The notes beneath the pieces are model-generated. The model was not told the DNA's origin and did not search any database. It saw only the letters and a program-made list of their open reading frames with translations. From assembly GCF_022605725.1 (NCBI RefSeq), contig NC_065546.1, forward strand, positions 48,604,227 to 48,668,226: DNA of 64,000 nt, written 5' to 3'. Below are positions 34,991 to 48,731 of the stretch, piece by piece. The DNA comes from Anthonomus grandis grandis. Lineage: Eukaryota; Arthropoda; Insecta; Coleoptera; Curculionidae. The translations under genes and the position numbers were made by a program. Positions within the stretch are counted from its first letter, which is position 1, and each line of letters begins with the position of its first letter.

Positions 34991-37139
34991 TTTAGCAGTT
35001 GACATAAAATACCATGCTCAATCTAAACGTGCTTGACAGGAACTTCTAAGAAGTTTTCATAAATCATTTACTAATAGTGGCGACTTTTAGTTTCCAACTA
35101 TTCTTGAAATAAAATTAAAACCAATTTAAATATTTGTAGTATTACCGAAAAGAAAAGGAAATATTTAATAATTATATAAAATTAATATCCTAAATTTTAT
35201 AATGCTTATCAGTCATAGTTCATTAATTAAATATCGATACTATAGTTTAATTAATATGACCCAAATGTTCTATATATACCATCAGTTTTGGCTACTTATA
35301 ACATTTTATGGACCTTCAAAATTTATCAAAGCCTAATTAAATATATTTTATACTTGTTTTAGAAAAATTAAAATATACCAATTTATATTGCCTTTAAAAA
35401 ATATATGCGACAAAATAACCGGTTTTCCTAACATATTTCATTATGCAGAACAAGTTTATTCATTTCCTAACGGTAAACACACCGATCTCGGCCAAAACCA
35501 AATTTGCCTCTAAGAAAACTTCTCGTTATGAATAGCTGCGTTAATTTAACAAAAAGATGCCGCAATAATGTTGCGGACAGTGTTTGCAGCTTAGTTCTGA
35601 AAGCAGTTTAATAACAAACTAAATGCGCTGAATAAATGAATAATATTATATACCTCTAATGTTAAATGAATAATATTACGGTTTGTGAGGGAGTTGTATT
35701 CCAAGACAGTATATTCTCGGTTAGGAAAATACGCTTGTTGGTATTAAAATGCCAGAATAGGGAACGGATATAGTGTAATGAAATGGTTCGTTCGTCGAAA
35801 GAGCGTTTGTGGTTTCGGGATCTCTTGACTGATGAAGGTCAGCAGCTGTATTTCCGAAATTCAGTGCGAAGGGGTTATAATTAGAAGAGATAGTTACCGA
35901 ACATGCATATTAAGTGAGAAATGGATTATGTGTTGGGTCCCTGATACCCAAAAGGGTCATAAATAGTATAACAGTTTTACTGGAGACCTGTAGTTAATAA
36001 GTTCAGTAATACGGGACCACCGGTATTTTCAATATGACTTAACCCAAAGCTACTGTAAAACAAATGGAACTATTTTATTGAAAAGCTTACCCGTTTCCCC
36101 GATGAGGGTATAAAGCTTTTAGGCTTAAAAGTTGTTTTTTAGTGCAAAATTTGTATCGCGGTTTTACCTATTTTTGTTATGTTATGTTAATTTAATATTA
36201 AAACGCCACAATTTTTTTTTGGATAATACTAATGCCTAAGTAATTCAGTAACTATTGATGGTACGGTTTTTATTTTAAATTGTTGTTTTCTTTATAATAG
36301 TATTAATAAAAATATATATGTATTTAGCATTAAAGCTACCAAGAAAACAATAAAAAATTGCAATTTAATTGCATACATTCAACAAAATAATAATAAGATA
36401 TCATGCAGTACAAAATTTTCAATTAATCTTTTAAATCCATTAGAATTTTAAGATTGCCGCTAAGCTGAGTAATAATTTCGTATGCGCTATTAAATTTTTG
36501 CCTACTCTAGATGTAACACTCAACTTTTGCGAACATTTTTCAATAAACGAAATAAGCATAAAAGTTCAATTCAGTATCAAATACAATTTGCAGATATGCT
36601 ATATCTTTCTCATATAGCAATTCAACGAAATTTATATTAATATTAAAAATTTCTAGAATTTCAAAATTTAGTTTATAATTTTTGCCTTTTAAACAGAATA
36701 TCGATATTCATGATAATAATGCAAAAATTACTTTTGTACAGTACAACAAACACTCTACTCACGTCATTATTATTATATTGCTGCATTTCTTCAATGTGAT
36801 TACCGATGACACATATCATTATATCATTAGCAAGTAATGTAAGCAAGAATGTAATTTTACTGTTTTTTCACAATACTACTCATATCATTTCAATATTATT
36901 ATTTGTAATAATCATTCATTATAGAATATGATACCCCATATATCACTGAGATACATTTATAACTTAGTAAAAAATACTTACAAGCGTGTTTCTCTACGTA
37001 TTAGACAAACTATTAGATATTAAATAAAAAAATAAAACAGATAATAAATTCATGATTTTTTAACGATACCTTTTGGGGTTATCATCGTTAAAATTGATTG
37101 TGGAGAAACTTATGAATAAAACGCAGCTAACATTTTTGG
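34991..37139. other. No recognised gene
   Basis: Between about 35460 and 36130 the sequence is less A+T-rich and free of long runs, but both strands give broken frames without a family signature. The remainder is A+T-rich. Confidence 0.45.
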
Positions 37140-37545
37140 ACTCTAAATAAGTTAATAGTATTTCTCAATTTGGCATTCAAGCTCCAAAAAATACCAAAGA
37201 TGCAGTATTTCACATGTTGGAAAGACTCTATTTGGGACTTAATGACGGAGAAGCAGCGGCAGTCGTTTTCTGTGATATTGTTTTAAGTCCTTTGACTGTG
37301 TATCGCATGAATTGTTATTGCGGAAGCTTGAAGTATATGGGTTTAGAGAGAATTATCGGAAAGAAGCCACTCAGTTGTCTTTAAGGGTTCCATATCTGAT
37401 CAGATGACATTTTCAGCAGTGATACCCCAAGGATCTGTTTTGGGTCCACTTCTTTTTCTTCTTTATGTCAATGACTTACCCTCAATATTAAGACATGGGA
37501 AGTATACCTCTTTTTGCAGAATGCAGAATTTTGATATTTGAAAAA
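37140..37545 (+). pseudogene. LINE reverse transcriptase core (CR1/Jockey-like)
   Basis: The plus strand reads QFGIQAPKNTKDAVF (family form QFGFR..RST.DAI), LERLYLGLNDGEAAAVVFCD, then with a frameshift FKSFDCVSHELLLRKLEVYG (family form SKAFDCVDHELLL.KL..YG). Next come VVFKGSISDQMTFSAVIPQG and SVLGPLLFLLYVNDLPSIL (the GVPQGSVLGPLLFLIYINDL box) and HGKYTSF leading into the place where FADDT should be. There the sequence breaks off: the catalytic FADD is destroyed and about 200 residues of thumb are missing before the C-terminal piece at 37590. At least two frameshifts. This is the clearest RT palm in the window after the one at 60.3 kb. Confidence 0.88.
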
Positions 37546-37589
37546 ATCAATTCCTCCTCTGAATACCATTCTTACTGGCTCTAAATTTA

Positions 37590-37910
37590 AATTAAACCTT
37601 CCTATACCTAGATCTTCCATGAATTATAATTCTATTATATACTTTAGTTAGAAACTGTTTAACCATCTTCCTATTTCTATTAGAAGAATTTCTAATTATA
37701 TTCAATTCAAAAGGAAGGTTATAAAAATATTACTCAGAGGACCCAATTATAGTGTGGATAATTATTTATTAGAGAATATTTAGCTCTATTGTAATTTTAT
37801 TCTATCTCTTACATTAATAAGTTTTATTTTATGTAGTAGATTATTATAATTCATTATGGAAAAGCTTTGTCTATAAGCATTTTGTATTCTTCAAACAATA
37901 AAACATCATT
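37590..37910 (+). pseudogene. LINE ORF2 C-terminus and 3' end
   Basis: After an internal deletion the same element appears to resume: LPIPRSSMNYNSIIYFS then LFNHLPISIRRISNYIQFKR, KVIKILLRGPNYSVDNYLLE and a TAG. LINE ORF2 proteins of this group end with a similar (Y/L)FN.LP..(I/L)R......FK..LK..L....YS..E.L stretch. An AATAAA lies in the A+T-rich DNA downstream near 37898 and could be the polyadenylation signal. Pairing with the RT at 37140 is inferred from orientation and spacing. Confidence 0.7.
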
Positions 37911-40900
37911 TTCATATTTTAAGCATTTTTTGTTTTGTTCTATTATTGTTTAATTTACTTTTACTAACTTCTATTTTTGACATCAATTTTACTTTTTTGT
38001 GCTTTAAAATCTCATAGAATCGAAAAAAGTATCGGTTCTTTTATGAATTCATAGTTTTTTAGTTTTTGGAATGCTTGCACAGAGGATTTTATACAGTTTG
38101 TCTTTCCCAGTATAGCACATTTTCTGTTTATCTTGTTATCTTGTCTGAACCAAATGCATTTGCTTTGAGAGACTTAATAAAAGTTAAACATATACTATAT
38201 GAAAATTGATAATTTTGTTTTAAGTATAGAAAGTTAGAATAGATTGCTCTGTAAAAAAATACAGCATTTGCTGCAGAAACAAATTACTTATTAATTGTAT
38301 CTATATTTGCTAAATGAAACGGAAATTCGAAATTTTTGTGCTTAGTTAAATTTAATCTTTTAAATTCATTCCATTATTATTTAATGCCACAGTTTTCAAA
38401 TTTGTTACAAAGGTAATGCTTTCTCTCCGTCCATGTAAGGAAAATAGGGTTTTTTCATAATTCCTAATGATCAGACATTTTGCTTATAATAAGGTCTTAG
38501 TCATATTATTTGAATTATTATTAATCATTTTTAAGACAAAATGATTTAGCAAGAATATTTTTTCTATGCTTTAAAACTTATTCAAAAGGTATATCTCTTC
38601 GTTTTCCTATAAATATATTAAGAAAAGTTATTTTCAAGTACAAAACCTATTCTAAAAACGACTATTTTGAACATATTTAATTAGCAAATCTATTTCCTTT
38701 TAAATAGAATTTTACTTATAGCTATTATAAAAAATAATAATTATAAAGTAGTCAAATGATAACCATCACAACATACAGTTTTTTAATTACTGCTTTAAGA
38801 TTTAAGAAGTACATGGTTTTTATAATATATTATAGTTATTTTTAATTTAAATGAATGTGATAATAAACAAATTGTATTTTCACATATGTAAAGCATAAAC
38901 AAATTTTTTTATTTGATATGTTAAGAATTATATTTTATATTTTACGTAAATTAAAGTGCACAGTATTAATCAAGGGAAGTTATTTGTGCAAGGTATTTAA
39001 ATAATTTTGTCAGCATTAAGTGCAATTTTTATCTGGACTTAAAATATCAAATCATTATTGGTAATTAAAGTACCCAAAATAAAAATAAATAAATACCCCA
39101 AAAAATAAATGAAAAACTATTTTTATATTAATATATTGCTTCGTGAAATTGTATTTATTATATTAATTGAATAAATTTAACCTTTTTTCTAAGGCTAAAT
39201 GTCAAATAATATATGTACATTCTTTGTATAAGGAGTAGAATAAATTTTAAAAAAAAGTAATCTTAATAATAGATTTATTTAAGGCACTAATTAGAAGTGA
39301 ATACATATAGTTATATATTCGTAAAATAACTAATCTTTTAATATAAAATTTATAAAAAATTAAATGTTAAAATTTTATTTCTCATTAATAATTAAGGGAA
39401 AAAAAACAAATGAATTTTGACTCGGATGGTAAGTAAGTAATATTATAAGTAAGTCTATATTAGAATTTTAGTAAATAAATTTTAACACATTTAAAATAAA
39501 AATTCCTTTTATCAAAGAAATAATTGCAAAGATCTTATTTAATGCACATTTAGTGTTTCAGTATCTTAGAACTTAAGTGTTTAAAAATCGTAAATTGTCA
39601 TTAGAATTTTATAGTTCTTAAAAAGTTTGTAATAATTACTCATTTGGCTTCAAGTTTGTAAGATGCTGATAAGTTGATAAGAATAAAATTAAATTTGTAT
39701 TTTATAATTCATTAGTTTGCATCGCATATACCTTATATTAGCAGTTGGATACAATAAAGGTTAAAAATCATTATGCAAATGCATAAATGCCTAAAACACT
39801 CATTTCTTTGGTTCATGAATCTTTACTTAAATATTTTGAAGAAAAAAAAATAGGTTTGCAATGAGTAGACAATACTAAAATAAGAATTAAAAAGAAAAAC
39901 AAAAATTGAAAATAATTATCAAAACTAGTTAAGTGTTAATTTTAAAGATATTATTGATCTATGCACATGTTTGAGTATGGCAATTACAACTCACTCGGTT
40001 AACTTTTAAACTAACTTACCTGTTAAAAATATTAAATGCTCATTAGGGTTGCCATTAGATTTGGATTGTTGACACTTGAACGCAAGTTTAGATGTAATAA
40101 ATAATTAAGCAACACACTTGATTAGAATTAAAGAAATGTACGCCCTTCTTAAATTTAATTATTATGAATAAGTCTACAAGATAAAATTTGCATTAATATA
40201 AGATAATCTAAAATTTTATACATAAAAAGATATTGCCTCCACAAGGTCCCGAAGGTTAAAAATTATTCAATATTATTATCTTGCATCAGCGTCGCCTTGC
40301 TACGAAGGCCTGTGAATTATTACTTATAATTAAGAAAATCCGCAGAATTTTTAATAAAGAAGGGTGACTTTTGAGAGTATATTTACATAAATAATAAATT
40401 AAAGTTATTTTTAGTTATCTTTTTTTTAAAAGATATTAAACAAAATATATTCGTATAACTTTATATTAACTTGCAAGGCGTTTTTAATAAAAAAAGGTGG
40501 AATATTAACATTTTATTTTTTTTACTTACCTGGATATTACTAAACATAGATCTCATGACTTTTTCAACAGCTTTGCTTACCTAAAACAATAAATAGTTTA
40601 ATATGTTTTATGTACTACAATTTAATTTATAATTTAATGGTGAAAAAAATAATTAAAACCATATTTTCAGAGTATTTTATTTTTTTATGGGTTCTTTTAC
40701 CATTTTGAGGATATTAATTTACAATAAATTTTAATTTTTAAATATTAGAAATTTACTTCTCTTATTTAGGAAGGAAGTCATTAGAGAAATTTCCGTCTTT
40801 TGCGTAAAATGCAAATAAAAAGGCAATTAAGAATTCAAGGATTTACGACTAAGGACTAGCTTTTTCTTTAAATCAATAATATAAGACTTTAATAATCTGT

Positions 40901-40949
40901 AACAATAATCTATTAAATATAGTCCTGTTTAAATCTATCATACGCAATA
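37911..40949. other. Long A+T-rich region without recognised genes
   Basis: Extremely A+T-rich; no ORF of note, no element end and no motif copy seen. Confidence 0.55.
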
Positions 40950-42094
40950 TCTTTAAAAAAAATTTTTCGTTTGAAAAAAGACAGAATAGATCGATCAAAA
41001 TTTCAGAATGGATAAAATTTTCATTGCTTCCATCTAACTTTTAAACGAATTATACATATTTTAGTACACGATCAGTGAATAGCATTTATAATGTCGCACC
41101 TGCTCCTACCTCGCTACCGATGAATTAATTTTATATTAGTTTTCTACTAATTTTTATAGTTCTTGTTTAAAACAGAAACTATTAGATGAAAATGCTTGAG
41201 CACTATATTTTTAAATCTGAAAAAGTTTATTGTGTAAATGCTCGTTAGTTAACTATAAACTAATCCTAAACTAATAATAAAAGTAACATAAATTGACTAT
41301 TATCTATTATACGCTCAAATATATTCATGACATGTACGAAGCAAGTTTATAACTAGTATCTATAAACTTTGGTATATAATTTAGTATGAGGTTGTTAATT
41401 TAATTAACACATATAGTTAAATTAAAATTAAATTACTAAGCCAATTCAGCCAATTTTTCTTTAAATACCCGGATAAAGTATCCTGGTAATTAAGTTAGCA
41501 AAAAATACACTTATGAAGCAAAAATACGTAACTAGATAATATATTTAATTAAATTTACATTAAATACTTAGGTAACTTTACCTAATATTTGTAAGTACAT
41601 GAGAATTTGTTGTAAAATTCGTAATTACTATTATAGAAATAAAATGCACATTTCTATTTGTTTCTTTTAAATATTATTTTTTTAATATATTTTTACGTTT
41701 ATATTTCACAACTGTTTAATAAGCTGGAAAATTTGTAGCTTTTCTCCTTCATTATAATCAAATAAATCTTCGAAGAATAAAAAATTTATTAGGACTGCAG
41801 GCTAAGACTTTTAGCTCATAAAAGTCACATTGGCTTATAGTCAGATTGGCCAATAATAATTATGCAGACAAAAATTAAATTATTTACATAAATTAACATC
41901 ATTTAAAATAAAGTCAGTATTTGCCTACAATCGTTGCAAGTGAATACTCTAAGTAATAATGAACGACTAAAATACTGTAGATTTCTAAATCAGAAATGTA
42001 GAATAACTAATTTGCTAATTTTTGTTAAAATCATAAATAACATTTATGAGACTAGCAAGTAAAAAAAAGGAAATTTGACCGAAATATTAGAAAA

Positions 42095-42119
42095 TGCATA
42101 ATTTAAATGGCTATGATCC
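42095..42119 (-). repeat. Dispersed motif, array unit 1
   Basis: TGCATAATTTAAATGGCTAT on the plus strand, so minus orientation relative to the 956 copy. It is closest to the copies at 43751 and 57958. Confidence 0.6.
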
Positions 42120-43750
42120 TAATTTCTTTAGGGATAAATTATTGATTAAAATTCGATATATTCTCGATAAAGAGTAATTTAAAGCTTTAGTGTAATATTT
42201 GGGCTTAAAAGAACTTTAAGTTTATACATGATTATCTAAAGTTTTGAAAATTTCTGAGTGAATACTGATTTATTTTAAAGAAGGTATATTTAAATTGGTG
42301 CTGAACAAAGGCAGAATCAAGTAAAAATTTGTTTTAATCAATAATATACCATATAATTAATTAATTTATTATTTAGTATACAAAACATTTCTGCAAAAAT
42401 ATTATTTAATTTAAAAAAAGTGAAAATATTTTTATTTAGAATTATCGCCTAAAGTGTTAAATTTAAATAGCTGACTTAGTAGTTGCAAAATTTCACAACT
42501 TTCATTATTTTCATTCAACTTTTTAACGAATCATACCTATTTTAGTAAGTAACTATTCAACAGAAATTATAATGTTACACCTGGTCCGTCTTCGCTAGAT
42601 ATGAACTGATTTTATGTACAATCATTAAGCAAGTTTTTTATTAATTTTTATTATTCATGTATAGTTGTAAAATATATAAATCTGATCATAATAATCTTAA
42701 GTTTATTAAAAGAATTTAAAACGTTTACTGCGTAAAAGCCCAAAAGTAAACTACACATTAATGTTAAATTGATATTAATCAATCTCGTATTTAGAATAAA
42801 CTAATATAGACTGAATATTATTGATTATACGCTTAACCAATATATCCATTCTATCTGATGAATGTAAAACTATATATGAACCTAAAACTATTACATGTAA
42901 ACTTTGATACATAATTTATTATAAATTTAGTAACATAATTAACAACTCAACTTTACACATATAATTAACATTAAACTAAATTACCAAAATTAATTTAGCC
43001 AATTTTTTTGTTTAAGAATTCCCGGGAAAAGTAGCCTGTCAATTATGTGAGCTAACAATTATCTTATAAAGCAAAACTACATAACTGGATAACAAATTTA
43101 ATTAAATTCATATTAAGTGCTTAGATGGCTTCATAAACTATGCAATTATGAAATAGTTTTGAAATTTCGAATATATTAATATATTTTCCGTAGCAAGTTT
43201 TTAATATTATATATAGGTACATAGCAATTTATTATAAAATGGAAGTTCGTTGTAATTGTTTAAGCACATTTATATTTGTTTCCTACGAGCATGGATTTTT
43301 TAAATTACGCTTAATTTTTTAAACTGTTTGGTAAGATCAAGAATTTCTAGCTTTTCTCGTCCATTATAACCAAAATTGTTGTAAAATGCATAACCGAAAT
43401 GAATAATACAAACATTTTCATAAACAAAAATCAATCTTGAAAGAATAACAAACTTTTAGGACTATAGGCTAAGAGTTATAGCTCATAAGAGTCATGGATT
43501 GGACATTTATGCAGAGAAAAATTAAATTATCTACACGAATGATCATCATTTAAAATATATTAAGTATTTGCTTACAATATTTATAACTGAATAATCTAAG
43601 TAATAATAAATAACTAAAATACTACTGGATAATTATAATAAACATATTATTCTAAGCCAAAAATAAAAATAATTAATTTACTAATATCTGATAAAATTAT
43701 AAGTCGTGCAAGTAAAAATAAAAACAAACTTCACAAAAATATAATAAGAT

Positions 43751-43776
43751 CCGCAATTTAAATGGGTATGATTATC
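43751..43776 (-). repeat. Dispersed motif, array unit 2
   Basis: CCGCAATTTAAATGGGTATG, followed by ATTATC, occupying the same place in its unit as the copy at 42095. Confidence 0.6.
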
Positions 43777-44690
43777 ATTTCTTTAGTAACAAGGTATCAA
43801 GAAACAGTAAAATCAGGTCAATACCCTCAATGTTAGTGACTAAGAAAATTTGTATAAGGATTAAGGCAAAACATCTTGAATATAAAATAAAATATTTAAA
43901 TATTAATCATAACCTAAACAATTAAGGTATTAGTTTCTTTTAGGAAAAAGCAACCTTTAATTGTATTAATCTTTACTTGAATTACGCACCTCCTCCTACT
44001 TCGCTAGCAATGAATTAATTTTATTTACAATCTTTAAATTTGTTTTTTATTATTTTTTTTAGTTTAAATTTGAAATAGAAAATTTATAATGTTAACTAAT
44101 ATTATTCAGTATCTTATTTAGAATAAACTAATATAAACTGACTATTATCCATTATATGCTTAAAAAATATTAATGATCTGTACAAACTAGGTATGTAATG
44201 TAACTATGGCAGGTAAACTTTGAAACATAATTGAGTAAGGATTAAATGATATAATTAACAACTCAACTTTACACATATAATTGAAATAAAACTAAATTAC
44301 CAAAATGTGTTCAGTAATTTTTTTTGTTATCAAATCCCCGGCAAAAGTATCATATTAATTACGTGAGCGAACAATACTCTTATGAAGCAAAACTACATAA
44401 CTGTATAACAAATTTAATTAAATTCACATTTAGTGCTTAGATGGCTTCATAAACAATGCAAATATGAATATAGTTTCCGTAGCAACTTTTGCATAATATA
44501 TTTAGGGACATCGAAATTTATCGTAAAATGGAAGCTTAATATTTATTTTAGAAATATAATTATTTTAGAAATATAATTCACATATATATTTGTATCTTTC
44601 GAATATTATTATTTTTATGTTTATATTTGTCAACTATTTGATAATATAAAAAATCTCTAGCTCTTTTAGTCCAATAAAACCAAAATCGTT

Positions 44691-44714
44691 ATATGCATAA
44701 CTTAAATGAGTATA
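44691..44714 (-). repeat. Dispersed motif, secondary copy in the array
   Basis: ATATGCATAACTTAAATGAG. An equivalent site, ATGCATAACCGAAATGAATA, lies about 1.3 kb upstream at 43386 at the same place in the preceding unit. Confidence 0.5.
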
Positions 44715-45030
44715 GCATACACTTGCCTAGACCCAAATTAAGTTATTTGCAGGAGTTAAAATATTGTAAGGATTTATTTAGAATTGTATTAGTGAACAAA
44801 AAAAAATAAAACTAAAAGAATATAATACTATTAGATGATTATAATAAAATTATTTTTCTTAAGAAAAATGAAAAAATTAAACCAAATAAAATTTACAAAT
44901 ACAATAAATATTACATGCAAAAACAAGCCCGTAAATCATCCAAGTATATGATTGTTTTTTATATGCGGCATTAAGCTAAAGGCTTATATATAAAGAAACA
45001 AACTATTGACTTAAACATAATCATAAAAAA

Positions 45031-45055
45031 TGCATATCTTTAATGGCACTGATAT
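45031..45055 (-). repeat. Dispersed motif, array unit 3
   Basis: TGCATATCTTTAATGGCACT followed by GATAT. It is divergent in the core but keeps both flanks and its place in the unit. Confidence 0.45.
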
Positions 45056-45060
45056 TTTTT

Positions 45061-46773
45061 CCTAAACCAAAAATAGATTTTATAGCACATTTTGATAAGC
45101 GACAGACGCACATTAAGTATCATGTATTATTATGACTTTGATATTTCAAGCATCTAATAAATCATAATAACCGAAAGGTGTAACTATCATAATTCTATAA
45201 CGTATCATAGCGACATATTAATAGCCCTTGACCAAAAACTTTCAGCCATGTCAGTCCCAAAGTGTCTTTATCGATCGGTCTCAGCTTCATAAACTGATAT
45301 TCAGAACTTTCCCACTTGATTTACGAACGACGGAAAATTATTATATGAGCGATACGCGATAACGTCTAAAACAGACCAAGAGAGTTTTCGTAGTTAGATA
45401 CGGGGTTTTAGAAATATAATTTATTTTCACATAAAATAGCATAATATAGGGCTGGATAAAGTTCCTGAAAACTGTTGCTTCAGTAGGAAATATGTCTTAT
45501 GCAAGCATTATCATTAACATCGGAGGAAGGAATATGTTTAGGAACGTTTAATAGCAAATTTATATGTTAATATAAATAACATTTTGGATGTCTTTGAAAA
45601 TTAATTTTAATAACCTCGCAGTTTTGAGATACTCAATAGAAATTAATTAGTCGTCTGTACTGATTTTCTTGGCGTTTGCTTGATCGAAGGTAGTAGATGA
45701 AAGAAACGACCTTTCGACATTTTTGTTCTAAGGAAAATCATTATTTTAGAAAGCAAAAATTATGAATTAGAATATTAAGCTTGCAAGTTAATATAAATTT
45801 TATAAATATGCATATTATGCATATTATAAAGAGTTAACTTAATCGTATATTAACCGTTCTAATTAGTTCTCGTTACAGCAACAGGTAAAAAACTAGATTA
45901 AATTTCAAATAAAAAAAAATGCAATATATCTGCTTAAAAAAAAAAGAAATTAAAAATTCTTAAGAAAGGCCCTTAAATGAAGTAGGAAACTTGAGGGGTC
46001 TCGCTAGTTAATCAACTCGATAAGAATCTTTTGTTGGTGGAACTAAAGGGTCCCAAAATGTCTCATCGTTATATGGGGTAAGATAATCTTTTATAGGTAT
46101 AGAGATAAAGAGCATAATAAATTAAACGTATTGTATTTCGCACGAATATGATTCAAATATGTCAGATTATAATACTAGCTAATCTTAGAAGCCTGTTGGT
46201 CTATACATATATGGTACATAATTAAGGTCTATAAGGTCCGGGTTCATAATTTAGGTTATATTATTTGAATACAAAAGGAAATAGCTAGGCCTATAAATAT
46301 ACAATATATACCTACTTTTGGATTAAGTGATTTATGTACAAGTAAAACTGTTATTATTAAAAAATTTTCATTTACAAAAAGAGGTTTACAAAATTATTTA
46401 AGACTAATACCCAGCATATTGCTTCTTTCGGAATAATAAAAACGTTGGTAAGAAATACTTTGGAGCATCAAATACAAAAAAGGAAGCTCTAACCGGTATG
46501 AAAAATTATAAATATAATGTCAACTGAACAAGCAAACAACCAAGGCCGAAAAAATGGTTTTCAAAGCGTCAACTTACATCAATGAAGGGAAATCCACAAC
46601 AATCTTTACTATACAATGGCACCGGTTCATTAAACAGAAGACTTGAAACATAAAATGACAATTTTATTAATATTAAAATGACAAATTGATTACGTAACAA
46701 TCACACACACCACAACTACTTTTGATCTTTAACATACGATTAAGATAAGCAACACCAACACAATATCCATATA
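45061..46773. other. No gene recognised
   Basis: Two patches less A+T-rich than their surroundings (about 45230-45420 and 45960-46080) show no open frame or known element. Confidence 0.45.
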
Positions 46774-46960
46774 CAGGATGTTTTTTATATATTGCGACAA
46801 AATTCAGGAACGTGATCTTTGGACAAAAATTCGCAAAAAAGTTCCTATAAACATAGGTCCTAAACCTTTTAGATTTTCAGCTAAAGGGTGGTAAAGTTTT
46901 AAGAAAAAAATGATTTTTTTTCGATAACTTAAATACCCCTGTAGATATTTGTCCAAAGAT
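46774..46960 (+). repeat. Left long terminal inverted repeat
   Basis: About 190 bp, matched in inverted orientation at 48732-48933. A chance 122-codon minus-strand ORF overlaps it and runs through the 3' noncoding part of the element. Confidence 0.85.
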
Positions 46961-47454
46961 TGGTATGCAGGGTCTGTGTATTCAGAGCCATTTACCAACA
47001 TACTTTTAACATTTTTATGTTCTTCAGTGGCGTGTGTGCGGGTTTTCTGCTGAATACTTTTATAAAGAAAAATGGTACGCCACTGGTTTTTCTTGTATAA
47101 AAAAATATTTTTAAAATTCCCCGTTTTATTGGCAACATTTTTGATCCCCTCGACTTTGTCTGTTAGATGCACGGTTTTCGCACAAAAATTTAAAAACCAT
47201 GGACATGTTGCTTAGATTTGATTAGAATTTCTTTATTCTAGTAATTATTCGTTTTTTTTTAGTTTATTGCAATTTTAATAATAAATAATAAAATTTTTAT
47301 TAATTAATTTAGTACAAAAGCCAGACCAATCGAATAAAATTGTAATTGAGGATTTAAAACTTTTGCTTCTACAATCTTTAATTTTAAATACAAGTTTTTA
47401 AGGAATAAAAAAATATTTAATTTTTTATTATTTATTTAAGTAATATTATTATTT

Positions 47455-48447
47455 TTACAAAAGTTGTTTAAAGTGTGCTCCTCCAATATCAATACAAGCA
47501 TCTAATCGACGTCGCATTGATTGGCGGACACGTTCAAAAATTCCTGGTGTCTGCCGAATTATGTCACAAGACGTTATAATTCGATTACGCAATTCCTCCA
47601 CATTATCAATTGGATTCCTATAAACCAGTGATTTAAGGTGGCCCACAAAAAAAAATCCAGCGGATTTAAGTCGGGAGACTGTGGGAGCCAAGGGTGAATA
47701 CTTCCTCGACCTATCCAATGCTTTGGATACGTAATATCCAAATACTGCCGAGCCATGAAACTAAAATGGGCTGGAGCACCGTCATGTAAAAAAACGTTTG
47801 CTGTCTAAGCTAAATGGGGACATTTTCTAGCATCTCTGGTAATTCATTTTCAAGAAATTCTTGATACACTTGTCCAGTCAACCTTGCTGGTAAAAAAAAT
47901 GGACCGATGAGAAAGTTTTCAATAATGCCAACCCATACATTAAGTGAAAACTGGTGCTGATGACGGTTTTCTGCCACAGCATGTGGGCTCTCATAATGCC
48001 ATATGTGGTTATTGTGGAAGTTCATAATTGCGTCCCTGGAGAAATTAGCCTCATCGGTGAAAAGTATTTTTCTTATTAACGGTGCATCTTACCTTATGCG
48101 TTCTTGCATCCAACGACACAAAGCCGTTCTTTTCGGAATATCGCCTGGCAAAAGTGCCTGCACCCGCTGAATATGATACGGGTATAAAAGATTTCTTTTA
48201 AGAATATTCCAAACTGTAAAGTTACTAATGTACCGTCTGAGCAATTTTCCTAGTGCTTGTGGTGGGATCTTCCTCGAATTCATTGAGCACCTGTTCCTTC
48301 AATTTGAGGAGTAACTGTTCGGGGATGTTCGTTTTCAGCGGTGAGTCTTTTAAAGCTGCCGGTTTCACTTAGACGTTGGTTTCCATTAGCCAGTTTATAA
48401 ATGAAGTGCATATCGCACATTTCATTATTTGTGTAATTGTTAGCCAT
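47455..48447 (-). pseudogene. Frameshifted IS630/mariner-type transposase
   Basis: Likely start at the ATG 48447 (MANNYTNNEMCDMHFIYKLA). The helix-turn-helix is shortened: NGN jumps directly to QRLSETGSFK, where relatives have about 30 more residues. Later frames give YISNFTVWNILKRNLLYPYH, IQRVQALLPGDIPKRT, MNFHNNHIWHYESPHAVAEN, FSLNVWVGIIENFLIGPFFL, ENELPEMLENVPI, then after a stop and shift MARQYLDITYPKHWIGRG, SPDLNPLDFFLWATL and the C-terminus IDIGGAHFKQLL with its stop at 47455-47457. The first acid block (TDEANF-like) is in the gap between frames near 48050; the second (FLHDG-like) is disrupted near 47790; the third (LDFF) is intact. Five or so lesions make it inactive. Confidence 0.9.
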
Positions 48448-48731
48448 TTTTTTACCAAATTAATTTTGTGAACTGGCGGACAGTGACTATGATTTAAAAT
48501 TTAAAATATCACAAGATCTTACAAATATCAACTTTATCGTGGGCAGAGGAAGAATGTGGTAAAAAAATTAAACTCTTAAACAAGAATGTGATTATCGTTG
48601 CGGCGGCGTTGTTCGTAGTTACGTTAAAAAACAGTAAGTTCACAGGCTACTTCACGATTTTGGAAGGGTGAATCATAGAAAAAATAAAAAAATTTTAGCG
48701 ATCAGTCAAATTAGAAAAATGTTTTTTCATT

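Larger units (their letters stand above)
40950..45060. repeat. Three degenerate tandem units of about 1.3-1.5 kb
   Basis: The same ordered landmarks occur three times. CACCT(G/C)(C/G)TCC-type sequence leading to TTCGCTAG or CTCGCTAC lies near 41097, 42576 and 43987. TTTACACATATAATTRA with a CCCGG(G/C)AAAAGTA-like block lies near 41405, 42950 and 44270. TTTTCTC(C/G)TYCATTATAA lies near 41745 and 43362. GACTRYAGGCTAAGA lies near 41793 and 43460. A copy of the dispersed motif stands near the right end of each unit (42095, 43751, 45031). No frame stays open across units, so the array looks noncoding. It is old: units differ by many substitutions and indels. Confidence 0.75.

Noticed and set aside
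35700..36130. Less A+T-rich patch that looked possibly coding
   Set aside because: All six frames break within about 50 codons and give no family block.
46804..47172. 122-codon minus-strand ORF, the longest in the window
   Set aside because: It lies across the left inverted repeat and the 3' noncoding region of the 46774-48933 transposon. Its QWRTIFLYKS part is the translated CAGTGGCGTAC block that also occurs, not open, in the deletion derivative at 26357-26974.
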